Shown here: positions 26,795 to 36,319 of the stretch, one piece after another
Layout: each line of letters begins with the position of its first letter
Numbering within the stretch: position 1 is the stretch's first letter
Source of the DNA: CAINVV01 sp036508555
GTDB lineage: Bacteria; Bacteroidota; Bacteroidia; Bacteroidales; Prolixibacteraceae
Direction of reading: 5' to 3'
Assembly (NCBI GenBank): GCA_036508555.1
Contig: DATCHD010000048.1
Location: forward strand, 1 to 64,000
DNA: 64,000 nucleotides
Program-made: the position numbers and the translations under genes
Notes under the pieces: model-generated
What the model saw: the letters and a program-made list of their open reading frames with translations, nothing else
Databases searched by the model: none
Told to the model about the DNA's origin: nothing

Positions 26795-27883
26795 TTACTT
26801 CTTGGGTTTTGTGCTGTTCAGCGGATATTCATTGAGGTACCATTCAATGGCGATTCGGACGACACTGTTGTAGTTCATCACCCCTTCATGGATTCTGTTC
26901 GTCTTGAGGTAGGCATTGTTGGCCATGGTTTGGGCCTTGTCGAGGGTCTCATTTCTCAGCTCCTTCCAGTGGTTTCGTTGCGCCATGATGTCGGCCATCG
27001 CTTTCTTGTCGAACCGTTTCAGGTATTCCCGGATGGCCTCCCGGTGAAAAGGATCGCCCAGAAAATACTGGAGCAGCTGGATATTTCCTGAATATTTTAA
27101 TCGGTTGTCCCCACTTTCAGTGCAGATGTACCAGGCCATGAAATTGGCTTCAGCCTCGCTGGAAATGCCAAACTGGTGAGCCTTTTCATGCGCCAGCACA
27201 AAAGGGTATTCGGTGGGAAGCAGCTTGCCGTTCAGATGCACTTCGTTGAAAAAGGGACCGAAGTAGCCGCTCACGGCGGATTTCGCGAAGAACGAAGTGA
27301 AGAGCATGATCTTGGGGCGCCTTCCTCCGTTAGGATAATTGTACCCGAAATAGGCTGCATGCTGGCGGTAGGAATCCTCAACTAAACTATCGATAGCCGG
27401 GTAATCCTCCTTTTTAATCTCCGTCCGGCTGGCATTGGCACCGGAAATGAGCGAATCCAGCAAGGTCGGGAACATATCTTCCTTCTCGATGTGACGGGTC
27501 CAGCCTAGCCTTTTTTCGATGGGCTGCCTGTAATAATTGAATCCCCAGGAGAAATAGAAGAAGGAGAAAAGCAGCGCTGCAGTCTGCAAAGTTCTTACCA
27601 GGAAGATGCCAATCTTCATCCTGCGGCTAATCATCAATCCGATGGATAGCAAAACTCCCAGTACAACGACCGACCAGAAGACATCCCATAGCGAAAAAGT
27701 AAAAAGATTACTGATAGCCGAAAGCAGGATAGCCACACATGGATAAAAGCCTTTGGAGTAGATGCTTTCTACACTTTCCGGATGTTCGGCACCTTTCATC
27801 AGGAGAAAGAAAGTGATCAGCGCGATCAGAAATGGCCAAATATTTCTGATAATAACAGCGCCTTTCTTTCGTTTCGGCTTCAT
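26795..27883 (-). CDS. DUF3810 membrane protein with HExxH motif
   Basis: 362 residues with three N-terminal transmembrane segments (about 12-130) followed by a soluble domain. HEKAHQFGISSEAEANF in that domain carries an HExxH zinc motif and a downstream Glu, as in gluzincin peptidases. The family is conserved in Bacteroidota but uncharacterised; a membrane-bound metallopeptidase is a reasonable inference. It is divergent from xseA. Confidence 0.8.
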   Translation of the reverse strand: MKPKRKKGAVIIRNIWPFLIALITFFLLMKGAEHPESVESIYSKGFYPCVAILLSAISNLFTFSLWDVFWSVVVLGVLLSIGLMISRRMKIGIFLVRTLQTAALLFSFFYFSWGFNYYRQPIEKRLGWTRHIEKEDMFPTLLDSLISGANASRTEIKKEDYPAIDSLVEDSYRQHAAYFGYNYPNGGRRPKIMLFTSFFAKSAVSGYFGPFFNEVHLNGKLLPTEYPFVLAHEKAHQFGISSEAEANFMAWYICTESGDNRLKYSGNIQLLQYFLGDPFHREAIREYLKRFDKKAMADIMAQRNHWKELRNETLDKAQTMANNAYLKTNRIHEGVMNYNSVVRIAIEWYLNEYPLNSTKPKK

Positions 27884-27929
27884 GGTAATTGTCTTAAGCG
27901 GTTCGTTTCAAAAGTAGCCAAAAATGGTG

Positions 27930-27937
27930 TAACTTTG
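27930..27937 (+). promoter_or_regulatory. -7 element of the xseA operon
   Basis: TAACTTTG matches TAnnTTTG and is 19 bases before the xseA start at 27957. Confidence 0.55.
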
Positions 27938-27956
27938 GATTGATGTTATTTTTCCT

Positions 27957-29417
27957 ATGAACGATAGATTGAGTCTCTCCGAACTGAATGGGCAGGTAAA
28001 AACTGTGTTGTCGGCAAATTTCACGGCGCCTGTCTGGGTGGTCGGTGAAATTTCCGAGATCAATGTCCATTCCAATGGTCATTGCTATCTCATGCTGATC
28101 GAGAAGGGCGATTCTGAAGACAGGATCGTGGCGCAGGCCCGTGCAACGATCTGGTCCTATACCTTCCGGATGCTTCGTCCTTTTTTCGAAACCACAACAG
28201 GACAGCAACTTACAGAAGGCATTAAAGTTCTTCTTCAGGTGTCGGTTGAGTTTCATGAGTTGTACGGATTTTCATTGAATGTGAGGAATATTGATCCGAC
28301 TTATACGCTTGGAGACCAGGCCAGAAAGCGGAGGGAGATCATTAAACGGCTTACGGACGAAGGCGTTCTGACCATGAACAAGGAGCTGGAACTTCCTTTG
28401 GTACCCCAGAAAATCGCTATCATCTCTTCTCCGAACGCTGCTGGTTATGAGGATTTTATGGAACAGCTGACTGCCAATCCAAACGGATTTCATTTCTACA
28501 CCCAACTTTTCCCGGCAACTATGCAGGGGAATCAGGCGGAACAATCAATTATTGATGCACTCGATAGGATTTACCCTTTTGAAGATTTTTTTGACCTGGT
28601 AGTTATCATCCGCGGAGGTGGATCGCAGGTTGATCTGAGTTGTTTCGATAATTACAATGTGGCCTACCATGTTACACAATTTCCGATTCCTGTGCTTACG
28701 GGAATAGGCCATGAAAAAGACGATTCAATTGTTGATCTGGTGGCCCATACCAGGTTGAAAACCCCGACTGCCGTAGCCGGATTCATTATCGACGGGGTTA
28801 TCGCGTTTGCAGAGCGGATCGATCTTTTGGAACAGCAGGCTGTGGAGATGATTGAGGACAAATTATTGGAAGAGAAAAGCAGGATAGAAGTTCTTACCAG
28901 AGAGATATCCTCGCTTATCAGGAATCTGCTTGACAACAAAAGGAACGAACTGCTGGAAAAATCCTGGAAATCCAGTCAGGCAGTTAGATTATCTCTTCAG
29001 AACAGGGAATATCAGCTGGCAAAAAAACTACAGCGAACAAGATTTTTTTCTGAACGCTATTTCTATATTAGAAACCAGAAAATTTTACAGTCACAGAATA
29101 TGCTGCAGGGGGCATTCAGCAGGGCCATGAGCGTAAGAAAGCGTCACCTGGAAGAGTATCTTCAAAAATTCAGAAGTATAGCTAACAGACAATTAGAGCA
29201 TGAAAATTATAAAATTGAAATAGCGGATCATAAGCGAATGTTGATGGATCCGGGAACTATCTTAAAAAGGGGATTTACCATTACCACTTTTGAGGGAAGA
29301 TTGGTAAAAGATGTAGCCCTTTTGAAAAATGAGCAAACCATAAAAACGCATTTTTACGACGGTTCAGTTAGGAGTAAAGTAATAGAAATAACAAAAACAG
29401 ATAAAGATGACAAGTAA
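27957..29417 (+). CDS. xseA: Exodeoxyribonuclease VII large subunit
   Basis: 486 residues. An N-terminal OB-fold (VWVVGEISEINVHSNGHCYL) binds DNA, the central catalytic domain contains ISSPNAAGYEDF and IIRGGGSQVDL, and a long coiled-coil follows (about 270-430), ending in GFTITT. XseA degrades single-stranded DNA into oligonucleotides together with several XseB subunits. The stop overlaps the xseB start by 11 bases, giving a coupled operon. Confidence 0.96.
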   Translation: MNDRLSLSELNGQVKTVLSANFTAPVWVVGEISEINVHSNGHCYLMLIEKGDSEDRIVAQARATIWSYTFRMLRPFFETTTGQQLTEGIKVLLQVSVEFHELYGFSLNVRNIDPTYTLGDQARKRREIIKRLTDEGVLTMNKELELPLVPQKIAIISSPNAAGYEDFMEQLTANPNGFHFYTQLFPATMQGNQAEQSIIDALDRIYPFEDFFDLVVIIRGGGSQVDLSCFDNYNVAYHVTQFPIPVLTGIGHEKDDSIVDLVAHTRLKTPTAVAGFIIDGVIAFAERIDLLEQQAVEMIEDKLLEEKSRIEVLTREISSLIRNLLDNKRNELLEKSWKSSQAVRLSLQNREYQLAKKLQRTRFFSERYFYIRNQKILQSQNMLQGAFSRAMSVRKRHLEEYLQKFRSIANRQLEHENYKIEIADHKRMLMDPGTILKRGFTITTFEGRLVKDVALLKNEQTIKTHFYDGSVRSKVIEITKTDKDDK

Positions 29418-29613
29418 AAAGGAGCTGTCTTATAAAGAAGCTATCAACGAAATTGAAGAGATTCTTCAACAGATCGAAAATGACGAACCAGATGTAGATC
29501 AGCTATCTGAGAAGGTAAAAAGGCTATCATTCCTGGTTTCGTGGTGCCGGGAGAAATTGCATAACACGGAAGAAGAGATAGAAAAAATTCTAAAAGAGAT
29601 AGAAAAAAACTAG
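29407..29613 (+). CDS. xseB: Exodeoxyribonuclease VII small subunit
   Basis: 68 residues of usual length and pattern for XseB: SYKEAINEIEEILQQIENDE then DVDQLSEKVKRL and a charged helical tail. It binds the coiled coil of the large subunit. Start codon lies within the end of xseA. Confidence 0.95.
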   Translation: MTSKKELSYKEAINEIEEILQQIENDEPDVDQLSEKVKRLSFLVSWCREKLHNTEEEIEKILKEIEKN

Positions 29614-29637
29614 AATTTTACAAAAATTCCTTATCTT

Positions 29638-29645
29638 TACTTTTG
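29638..29645 (+). promoter_or_regulatory. -7 element of the lysine-rich protein gene
   Basis: TACTTTTG fits TAnnTTTG and lies 36 bases before the start at 29682, suggesting transcription separate from xseAB. Confidence 0.5.
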
Positions 29646-29681
29646 TTTCACAATTAGTTAGAAAAAAAAAAGGATAAAAAA

Positions 29682-30512
29682 ATGACAGATTCAAAAATTG
29701 ATTTTTCTTTCGAAAATTTACATTTTTCATGTGAAGGCGATAACGCCTGGGTTGAGAGGCAGTTGAACAATGTGCTTAGTCGGATTCCTGCATTGCTTGC
29801 TGTGCATAAAATGGGTGAATCCATTGTAGAAGATGTGATTGACGTACAAGAGATAAAACCCCGAGCTACAAGATCAAAAGCTACGGTGAAACCAGGGAAA
29901 GTAAAGGCTGTTAAGACCGTCAAAGAGGAAGTGGCAAAAGAACCGGAAGTGAAGGCTCCGAAGGCGCCTAAAGCTGCTAAGGCCCCGAAAATAAAGGCTT
30001 CCAAGGTTGTAAAGACCCCCAAAGAGAAGGCTCCTAAGGCTGTCAAGGTCCCAAAAGAGAAAGCTCCTAAGGCTGTTAAAGTCGCCAAGGAAATGACCCC
30101 CAAGGTTGCAAAAGTCCCAAAAGTAAAGGTTGAGAAAGCTGTTAAGGTTGCCAAAGTAAAGGTGCCCAAAGTCCCAAAAGTGAAGAAAGTTTCGGCGAAG
30201 GCAAAAAAAAAGGTAGTTAAAAAGAGCCCTTTTATTGAGAAGAAGGATTCTCCACTTTATCAATTTTTACTTGAGAGGAAGGCGGAAAAAAATCAGATTC
30301 GCAAATTTTTGGCTACAGGAGTATTCCTGACAAGGAGCAATGATTCGGCAAAGCTCTCTACATCAATGATTTCCAATGCATTAAAATCGGCGGGAATAGA
30401 GAAGCTCTTAAATGCCAGCGACTGTCTCAATAAGAACGAGGCGAGGGGTTATTGCCTCAAAGAAGGTAAAGAATTTGTCGTAACCGAAAACGGATTTCTC
30501 TCGGTTAGTTAA
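29682..30512 (+). CDS. Lysine/proline/alanine-rich histone-H1-like protein
   Basis: 276 residues in three parts. The N-terminal ~55 residues are a small folded-looking domain (FSFENLHFSCEGDNAWVERQ). Residues about 60-190 are made of repeated KAPK, VKVPKE and AKVPKVK units, very basic like eukaryotic H1 tails and the Hc1/AlgR3-type bacterial proteins. The last ~80 residues (YQFLLERKAEKNQIRKFLAT onward) look like a compact helical domain. DNA binding or nucleoid association is an inference from charge; the folded domains are not recognised. Repeat purity is maintained by varied codons, so it is not a simple DNA repeat. Confidence 0.75.
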   Translation: MTDSKIDFSFENLHFSCEGDNAWVERQLNNVLSRIPALLAVHKMGESIVEDVIDVQEIKPRATRSKATVKPGKVKAVKTVKEEVAKEPEVKAPKAPKAAKAPKIKASKVVKTPKEKAPKAVKVPKEKAPKAVKVAKEMTPKVAKVPKVKVEKAVKVAKVKVPKVPKVKKVSAKAKKKVVKKSPFIEKKDSPLYQFLLERKAEKNQIRKFLATGVFLTRSNDSAKLSTSMISNALKSAGIEKLLNASDCLNKNEARGYCLKEGKEFVVTENGFLSVS

Positions 30513-30518
30513 CGGCAA

Positions 30519-32987
30519 CTAAAATTCTATCGACATACCCAGTAGTAAATTTCTTCCTGCCTGCGGGAAATAGCCATCCATTTTTTGTCTGGAACCTTCC
30601 GAATAATAGGAATATACCCAGCCGTTTGATTCGTATTGTTTGTTAAACAGGTTGTTTACATGCGCATAAAAGGCCCAATTTTTCACCGCCTTTTTATGAA
30701 GTGTGTAGCTGAATCTTAAATTATTAATTGTATAGGCATTTAGAGAACGGTCGGTGCTAGAAGTATTATCAAGGTATTGTTTGCTGATCCGTGTAGTTTG
30801 AAAATTGATTGCCAGGTTCTTCGTTGTTTGCCATAAAATGTTACTGCCGGCTACAAGTGATGGAGAAAAGGCTATATCTGTAGTTCCCAGGTTATTTATG
30901 ATCTGTTCTCCCCAATGATCCCAGTCATCCACATACTCTACAAAACCTTTAATTTTATTTCTGCTCAGCGTTACATGATGTTCCCAGCTTAGTCTTTTTG
31001 AGATGGATACCTTTCCAGTGTATTCTATTCCAGTCCTGTAGCTCTCCGGAACGTTTGTCATAATGGCTGAACCGACGTCGTTAATTCTACCTGTGAGAAT
31101 CAGCTGATCCTTGTAAATCATGCGATACAGATTAATACCTACATTGTATCTTTTGATTGTTCCTTTGTATCCCAGCTCAAAATCGTGAAGTTTTTCCTGG
31201 GTAGGTACAGGTTTGGATGGATCTGCGTCTGTATAATTGCTCCTGTTCGGTTCGCGGTGCGCATTGCCATAGGAGAAAAAGAAGCTGTTGCGATCATTCA
31301 GGGTATAATAAGCTCCCGCCTTTGGATTCAGGAAGTCAAACAAATGAGTCTGGGTGAGATTTCTTTGGTTTTCGTCCACTCCGTCGATCCTGTAATCGAT
31401 GTGCCTGTATTGAACATCCGCATAAACTGATAGTCTTGGAGAGAGCTGATAATTCATTTTTACAAAGGCATTGTAGTCTTTTTTAATCCCTTTGGATCTG
31501 TAGTATTCATGATCGATAGCCAACGGTCCGTTGTATTTTTCCCAAAGAATATTTTCTATGACCCTTCCAAAATTATCACCCGAATAAGTGTTCCAGGCAG
31601 TTCCCGCGATGAGCTCCGTCTTTTCACTTTTGTAACTCAATGATCCAATGGCGCCGTAGAAGTCATTGTCCAGCCACTTTCGTCGCACCAGATCCGTCGT
31701 GTCAATAACAGAATTCCCAACCACGACGGGATTCATCAGATAGGAAGAGAGCGACTGATCCTGACGGTATTCCTGGTAATAGCCTCTGCCATAAGTATAA
31801 TGAAAAGAGATATTGGTACTGAGTTTATTGCTGAACTGATGAGTATAGTGCAGTTGATAATGGTCTTGTTGATAGTTATCGGTTTCATTATCATAAAAGG
31901 AGACCTCTCCGTTTTTGCCAATAATTATTCCTGCCGGGTTATAAGTCCTGTCGTTCTGAAGTTTATCAGATGGCACCCCGTACCAGGCCTGGTAGGTCTT
32001 TTCTTTCCCCGAGAGAAAGATAGCTTTTAGCAGGGTGTTTTTTGTAAGGTATGCACCGGTCAGGTAAATGGAACGGAGGTCACTGGCAGCCCTGTCGATA
32101 TACCCATCGGATGCGATTTTTGAAAGACGGGCCTCAAAAATAAATTTGCCACCAATCAATCCGGAGCCAATCCTGACCGTATTCTTAAGCGTCCGGAAAC
32201 TCCCGGCTGCAGTACTCCAACCCGCATAACTCTTTGGATTAAGGTTGCTGGTCTGAACATTGACGGTACCCCCGAAGGCGCCGGCTCCATTGGTAGAACT
32301 TCCCACGCCGCGCTGAACCTGAATATTTTCTGTCGAAGAGGCGAAGTCCGGAAGATCCACGAAATAGACAGCATGAGATTCCGCATCATTAAGGGGAATT
32401 CCGTTTACAGTCACGTTGATCCGGTTGGCGTCGCTACCGCGGATTCTGAAATTGGTATATCCGATTCCGGTCCCGGCATCGGAAGTGGCAACCAGCGATG
32501 GTGTCAGACTAAGGAGGAAGGGAAGGTCCTGGCCTGTATGTTTTTCAGGCATCTTGCTGACATCCAGGTTCGAATAAGCAATAGGTGTCTTGTTTCCGGC
32601 TCTTGTGGCCGAAACAATCACTGCTTCTGTCATAATATCAGCAGCTTCCAGGGTTACCGTAATCCGGTTGTCTCCCTGATTTAAATTCAATTTTGATTTG
32701 TAATTGTGATAACCGATATAGGAAACCTCCAGAGAACACAGACTGTCTTTGATCCCATCAAATTTAAACTCACCTCTGGAATCTGTTGCCATGGCCTTTT
32801 TCTGATTTTCTACCCTGATGGTCGCCCCGGGAAGGGTTTCGCCACTCTGGTTGATAACTTTCCCCTGGAGGCTATATTGCGCTGATAATTGACCGACTGA
32901 AAGTATTAGCAGGAAGGACATGAAAAGTCGGCGTAAGGCTACATTTCCTCTCGTAAAAGATATTGATTTTGAAAAAGTTGGATTCAT
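30519..32987 (-). CDS. TonB-dependent receptor, probably for thiamine
   Basis: 822 residues from the ATG at 32987 (a TTG three codons upstream is less likely). After the signal peptide (cleaved near LSAQ) comes a carboxypeptidase-like regulatory domain (LQGKVINQSGETLPGATIRV), a plug with NFRIRGSDANRINVTVNGIP, and a 22-strand barrel ending in the outer-membrane signal LLGMSIEF. A TPP riboswitch lies 49 bases upstream, so the gene should be turned down by thiamine pyrophosphate; uptake of thiamine or a precursor is therefore likely. No inner-membrane thiamine transporter is adjacent. Confidence 0.92.
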   Translation of the reverse strand: MNPTFSKSISFTRGNVALRRLFMSFLLILSVGQLSAQYSLQGKVINQSGETLPGATIRVENQKKAMATDSRGEFKFDGIKDSLCSLEVSYIGYHNYKSKLNLNQGDNRITVTLEAADIMTEAVIVSATRAGNKTPIAYSNLDVSKMPEKHTGQDLPFLLSLTPSLVATSDAGTGIGYTNFRIRGSDANRINVTVNGIPLNDAESHAVYFVDLPDFASSTENIQVQRGVGSSTNGAGAFGGTVNVQTSNLNPKSYAGWSTAAGSFRTLKNTVRIGSGLIGGKFIFEARLSKIASDGYIDRAASDLRSIYLTGAYLTKNTLLKAIFLSGKEKTYQAWYGVPSDKLQNDRTYNPAGIIIGKNGEVSFYDNETDNYQQDHYQLHYTHQFSNKLSTNISFHYTYGRGYYQEYRQDQSLSSYLMNPVVVGNSVIDTTDLVRRKWLDNDFYGAIGSLSYKSEKTELIAGTAWNTYSGDNFGRVIENILWEKYNGPLAIDHEYYRSKGIKKDYNAFVKMNYQLSPRLSVYADVQYRHIDYRIDGVDENQRNLTQTHLFDFLNPKAGAYYTLNDRNSFFFSYGNAHREPNRSNYTDADPSKPVPTQEKLHDFELGYKGTIKRYNVGINLYRMIYKDQLILTGRINDVGSAIMTNVPESYRTGIEYTGKVSISKRLSWEHHVTLSRNKIKGFVEYVDDWDHWGEQIINNLGTTDIAFSPSLVAGSNILWQTTKNLAINFQTTRISKQYLDNTSSTDRSLNAYTINNLRFSYTLHKKAVKNWAFYAHVNNLFNKQYESNGWVYSYYSEGSRQKMDGYFPQAGRNLLLGMSIEF

Positions 32988-33035
32988 TGCGCTCAATTTT
33001 TAGTAAATAATTCAAAAGAGGCAACGTTAAAATTT

Positions 33036-33111
33036 CATTTTCCCTTTCCGGCATTACCCGGACAGGTTCGATGGGTTTGATCTCAGCCTGTAATTTAAGG
33101 CACCCCTAATG
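33036..33111 (-). promoter_or_regulatory. TPP (THI-box) riboswitch
   Basis: Read on the minus strand, the region has AGGGGTGCC, then GGCTGAGATCAAACCC, then GAACCTGTCCGGGTAATGCC, the conserved core of thiamine pyrophosphate riboswitches. CATT at the 5' end can pair with AATG at the 3' end to form P1. It precedes the TonB receptor start by 49 bases, consistent with control of that gene. Confidence 0.93.
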
Positions 33112-33193
33112 CGATGCAAACCTACTGTAAAGAAATGAAAAAAGAAAAATCACCCGGGTAATTTTCCTTTTTTACAGAATCTGGTATATTTGT

Positions 33194-35104
33194 TTAACTG
33201 ATCCACTTCTTCAGGGAGACTATATTAACTTGATTGACAATGTTTTTAGCTTCCGAAGTATAAAGAAAATTAATTTCATTTGTATAGTGATCCATAATTT
33301 TCCCCCGCACCATCTTCATCGTACTATTAAGCATGTGGTTTTGCTCTGTAAACGCCTCAGGTAGAATAACCATACAGGCTGGCAGCCATCTTTCCGGGAA
33401 CATATTCTCAAATTTTCCACCTTTCTTATACTGATCAATTTCCGCTTTCAACAGCTCCAGTGCTTTCTCACAACCAGCATCGCTCTTGAGGGAAATTCCA
33501 TGTTTCTCTAGCTGGCGGCTGATTTCGGCCACATTGGGAACAAACACCCCAACAGTATAAGGATTCTGATTGCTGTAAAGCATCGCTTGTTCAATAATGG
33601 GCGATTGATCAACGATGGCTTCTTCGATACCTTCCGGGCTATATTTTTCCCCATCATTACCGATCAGAAGGCTCTTAAATCTTCCCATAACATAAAGGAA
33701 TCCGTCTTTCGACAAATAGCCCATATCTCCTGTATAAAGCCAACCATCTACGACCGCATCGGCGGATGCCTTGGGATTTTTCCAATAGCCTTTCATCACG
33801 TTCCCGCCTTTGACAACGATCTCTCCTTTTTGGCCAACGGGCAGTTCCACGCCATTGTTGTCGAGAATTTTACATTCCAGGTATTTTACAATTTTTCCTG
33901 AAGATCCGAATTTTACCGCATTGGGAGAATTAGCAGAAATAATCGGGGCCGCTTCAGTCAATCCATATCCCTGGTAAACAGGAATTCCGATGGCGCTGAA
34001 GAATCGTTGTAACTCAATATCCAGCAAGGCACCCCCTCCAATGAAGAAAATCAGGTTACCGCCAAAATTTCCTCGAATTTTGGAAAACAGGATCTTATCA
34101 TACAAAAGAGCAAGTGGTTTAAGCAAAGCGCGCCATCCCTTTCCCTTGTTCCAACCATTGCCGTTATAGGCATAACACACCTTCAAGGCACTGTTAAACA
34201 GCTTCTTAGTGAAGGCACCCTTGCTTTGGATTCCCTTTTCAATGTTCTTGCGGAAATTTTTGGAAAGTGCTGGCACACTCATCATGATATGCGGCTTGAT
34301 CTCCCTGATATTCAGTGGTACGTTGCGAAGGGTCTCCAAAGGAGTCTTTCCGCTTTGTATAGAAGCAACAGATGCTCCCTTGTACATGAAGGTGTACAAA
34401 CAGGCGGTATGCGCGAAAGAATGATCCCAGGGTAAAGTAGCAAGTGTAACATAATGAGATTCAATGTCCAATATCGTATGAGCCTGGAGGACATTGACAG
34501 CATAATTGTTGTGTGTAAGCATAATTCCCTTGGGATCGGCCGTCGTTCCGGAGGTATAGGAGATATTGGCTACATCGCCCGGCTGGATATTTTGCCATAC
34601 TTGTTCGAATGCTGCCTTATTTTCCTTATCGGCAAGGAAGGCGATACCTCTGTTGGTGACATCCTGGAAAGTTATCTCCTTTGTGCCAGGAGTCGCATTC
34701 CCATCCATGACAATCACATACTCCAGATCCGGAAGCTGGTCTAAAACTTCTGCAAGTTTGGGTGCCTGTCCAGCAGAGACAATCACCATTTTCGCACCGG
34801 AATGCTCGATTCTGAATTTAAGTTCGATGGCCTCCAGCTTTACTGACAAAGGAACATTAATGGCACCACAATAGAGGATAGCCAGTTCACTGATGATCCA
34901 GTTATTTCTCCCTTCAGACAATAGTCCGGCCCTTTCCCCCTTCTTTAGTCCAAGAGACATTAGTCCTGCACCAAATTGATAAACAGATTGTTGAACTTCT
35001 TTATAGGTTGTGGATTCGTATTTATCTGATAGTTTTTCCCACAGATATGGATTGTCTGGAAATTTCTTAACACTTGTCTCAAAAAGTTCGATTAATGTTT
35101 TCAT
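33194..35104 (-). CDS. Long-chain fatty acid-CoA ligase (AMP-forming)
   Basis: 636 residues from the ATG at 35104 (MKTLIELFETSVKKFPDNPY). Motifs include ISYTSGTTADPKGIMLTH (ATP loop), YQGYGLTEAAP and WLYTGDMGYLSKDGFLYVMGR. It matches the large FadD/AAE15-like ligases of Bacteroidota, which activate fatty acids as CoA thioesters at the membrane. An upstream in-frame start at 35272 would reach into galM and is rejected. galM lies 31 bases upstream on the same strand. Confidence 0.92.
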   Translation of the reverse strand: MKTLIELFETSVKKFPDNPYLWEKLSDKYESTTYKEVQQSVYQFGAGLMSLGLKKGERAGLLSEGRNNWIISELAILYCGAINVPLSVKLEAIELKFRIEHSGAKMVIVSAGQAPKLAEVLDQLPDLEYVIVMDGNATPGTKEITFQDVTNRGIAFLADKENKAAFEQVWQNIQPGDVANISYTSGTTADPKGIMLTHNNYAVNVLQAHTILDIESHYVTLATLPWDHSFAHTACLYTFMYKGASVASIQSGKTPLETLRNVPLNIREIKPHIMMSVPALSKNFRKNIEKGIQSKGAFTKKLFNSALKVCYAYNGNGWNKGKGWRALLKPLALLYDKILFSKIRGNFGGNLIFFIGGGALLDIELQRFFSAIGIPVYQGYGLTEAAPIISANSPNAVKFGSSGKIVKYLECKILDNNGVELPVGQKGEIVVKGGNVMKGYWKNPKASADAVVDGWLYTGDMGYLSKDGFLYVMGRFKSLLIGNDGEKYSPEGIEEAIVDQSPIIEQAMLYSNQNPYTVGVFVPNVAEISRQLEKHGISLKSDAGCEKALELLKAEIDQYKKGGKFENMFPERWLPACMVILPEAFTEQNHMLNSTMKMVRGKIMDHYTNEINFLYTSEAKNIVNQVNIVSLKKWIS

Positions 35105-35135
35105 GCGGTAGTGATTTGATATGAATATCGCAAAG

Positions 35136-36173
35136 TTAGTTCGTTTCGAAATGGAAAGTTGTTTTTGATTGAAAGGTTTCTCCCGGTCGCAGAATTGTTG
35201 AAGGAAATTCGGGATGGTTCGGGGAGTCAGGATAATGCTGGGTTTCCAGGGCCAGTCCGCTGTAACTTCCAAACCGGTCCTTCAGGGATGGAATCCAATA
35301 GCCTGTATAAAATTGGATCGCCGGCTCATTCGTAAACACAGAAACAGAACGACCGGTCTGATCATCAGATAGTTTTGCTGCCAAAATCATTTTTTTGTCA
35401 GGATTGTCGAGGATATAATTCAGATCATAACCATCCGGTAGTTTGCCGATATCTTTGCCAACAGATTTGACAGATGAAAAGTCAAAAGGAGTGTTGGTTA
35501 CATCAGCGACTTCCCCGGTAGGGATAAGTGTCTCATCGTTGACAGTTCTTTTCTTGCTGTTAATCTGAAGTTGATGATTGAAAATATTTTCTTTTCCTCC
35601 GTTGAGGTTGAAATAGGTATGGTTGGTAAGGTTGACGACGGTTGTCCTGTCTGTCGTTGCCTTGTATTCAACCTTCAACTCATTCTTATGGGTTAACTTG
35701 TATAGAATCGTGATATCCAAGTTGCCCGGATAGTTCTCCTCAAGATGGACGCTCCGATATTTTAATTCCAGACCTACAAAATCAGGCATTACAATGGGTT
35801 TTGCAGCCCAGACCATCTTATCGAACCCAATAAGACCGCCATGCAGGTGATTGGGTCCGTTGTTTATTGCTAATTGATAGCCGAGGCCTTCGATATTCAA
35901 CTTTCCGCCTCCGATGCGATTGCAATATCTTCCGCAAACGGCGCCGAAATAGGGGTAATTCGCCAGGTAATCCGCAGAAAGGTAGTCATTAAGAGATTGA
36001 AAACCAAGTACAATGTTCTCTTTTTTGCCATGCTTGTCTGCCATTTCTATGGCCGTTATAATAGCTCCATAATTAGTGATTTTAACAGAGACACCCTTAG
36101 GATTAACCAGTGTATAGAGAAAAACCTTTTCACCATGGGAGCACTGTCCAAAAACTTCTTTTTTTATGTTCAT
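35136..36173 (-). CDS. galM: Aldose 1-epimerase (galactose mutarotase)
   Basis: 345 residues. GPNHLHGG and NLTNHTYFNLNG carry the two catalytic His, and LALETQHYPDSPNH near the C-terminus carries the catalytic Glu and the family signature. It interconverts alpha and beta anomers of hexoses. No signal peptide is apparent. It is divergent from the phosphoesterase gene. Confidence 0.95.
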   Translation of the reverse strand: MNIKKEVFGQCSHGEKVFLYTLVNPKGVSVKITNYGAIITAIEMADKHGKKENIVLGFQSLNDYLSADYLANYPYFGAVCGRYCNRIGGGKLNIEGLGYQLAINNGPNHLHGGLIGFDKMVWAAKPIVMPDFVGLELKYRSVHLEENYPGNLDITILYKLTHKNELKVEYKATTDRTTVVNLTNHTYFNLNGGKENIFNHQLQINSKKRTVNDETLIPTGEVADVTNTPFDFSSVKSVGKDIGKLPDGYDLNYILDNPDKKMILAAKLSDDQTGRSVSVFTNEPAIQFYTGYWIPSLKDRFGSYSGLALETQHYPDSPNHPEFPSTILRPGETFQSKTTFHFETN

Positions 36174-36319
36174 TTGTTAATATTTTGAAAGTCCGGATGT
36201 AAACTTATACAAATCGAAGATTTCCTGAAAGACATGTGAGCAATTTCGCAGAAATATATTTTTGGTAAGTCGCACGATAAATCTAATTTTACTTCATTAA
36301 CGCTATCACAGCTTTTTGG

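Noticed and set aside
29900..30220. Repeat spacing suggestive of a CRISPR array
   Set aside because: The periodicity is codon-level KAPK repeats in an open frame, with varied DNA units and no constant repeat-spacer pattern.
29654..30263. Long open frames antisense to the lysine-rich protein
   Set aside because: They are low-complexity mirror images of the KAPK repeats; the sense frame has a start, a promoter-like box and folded ends.
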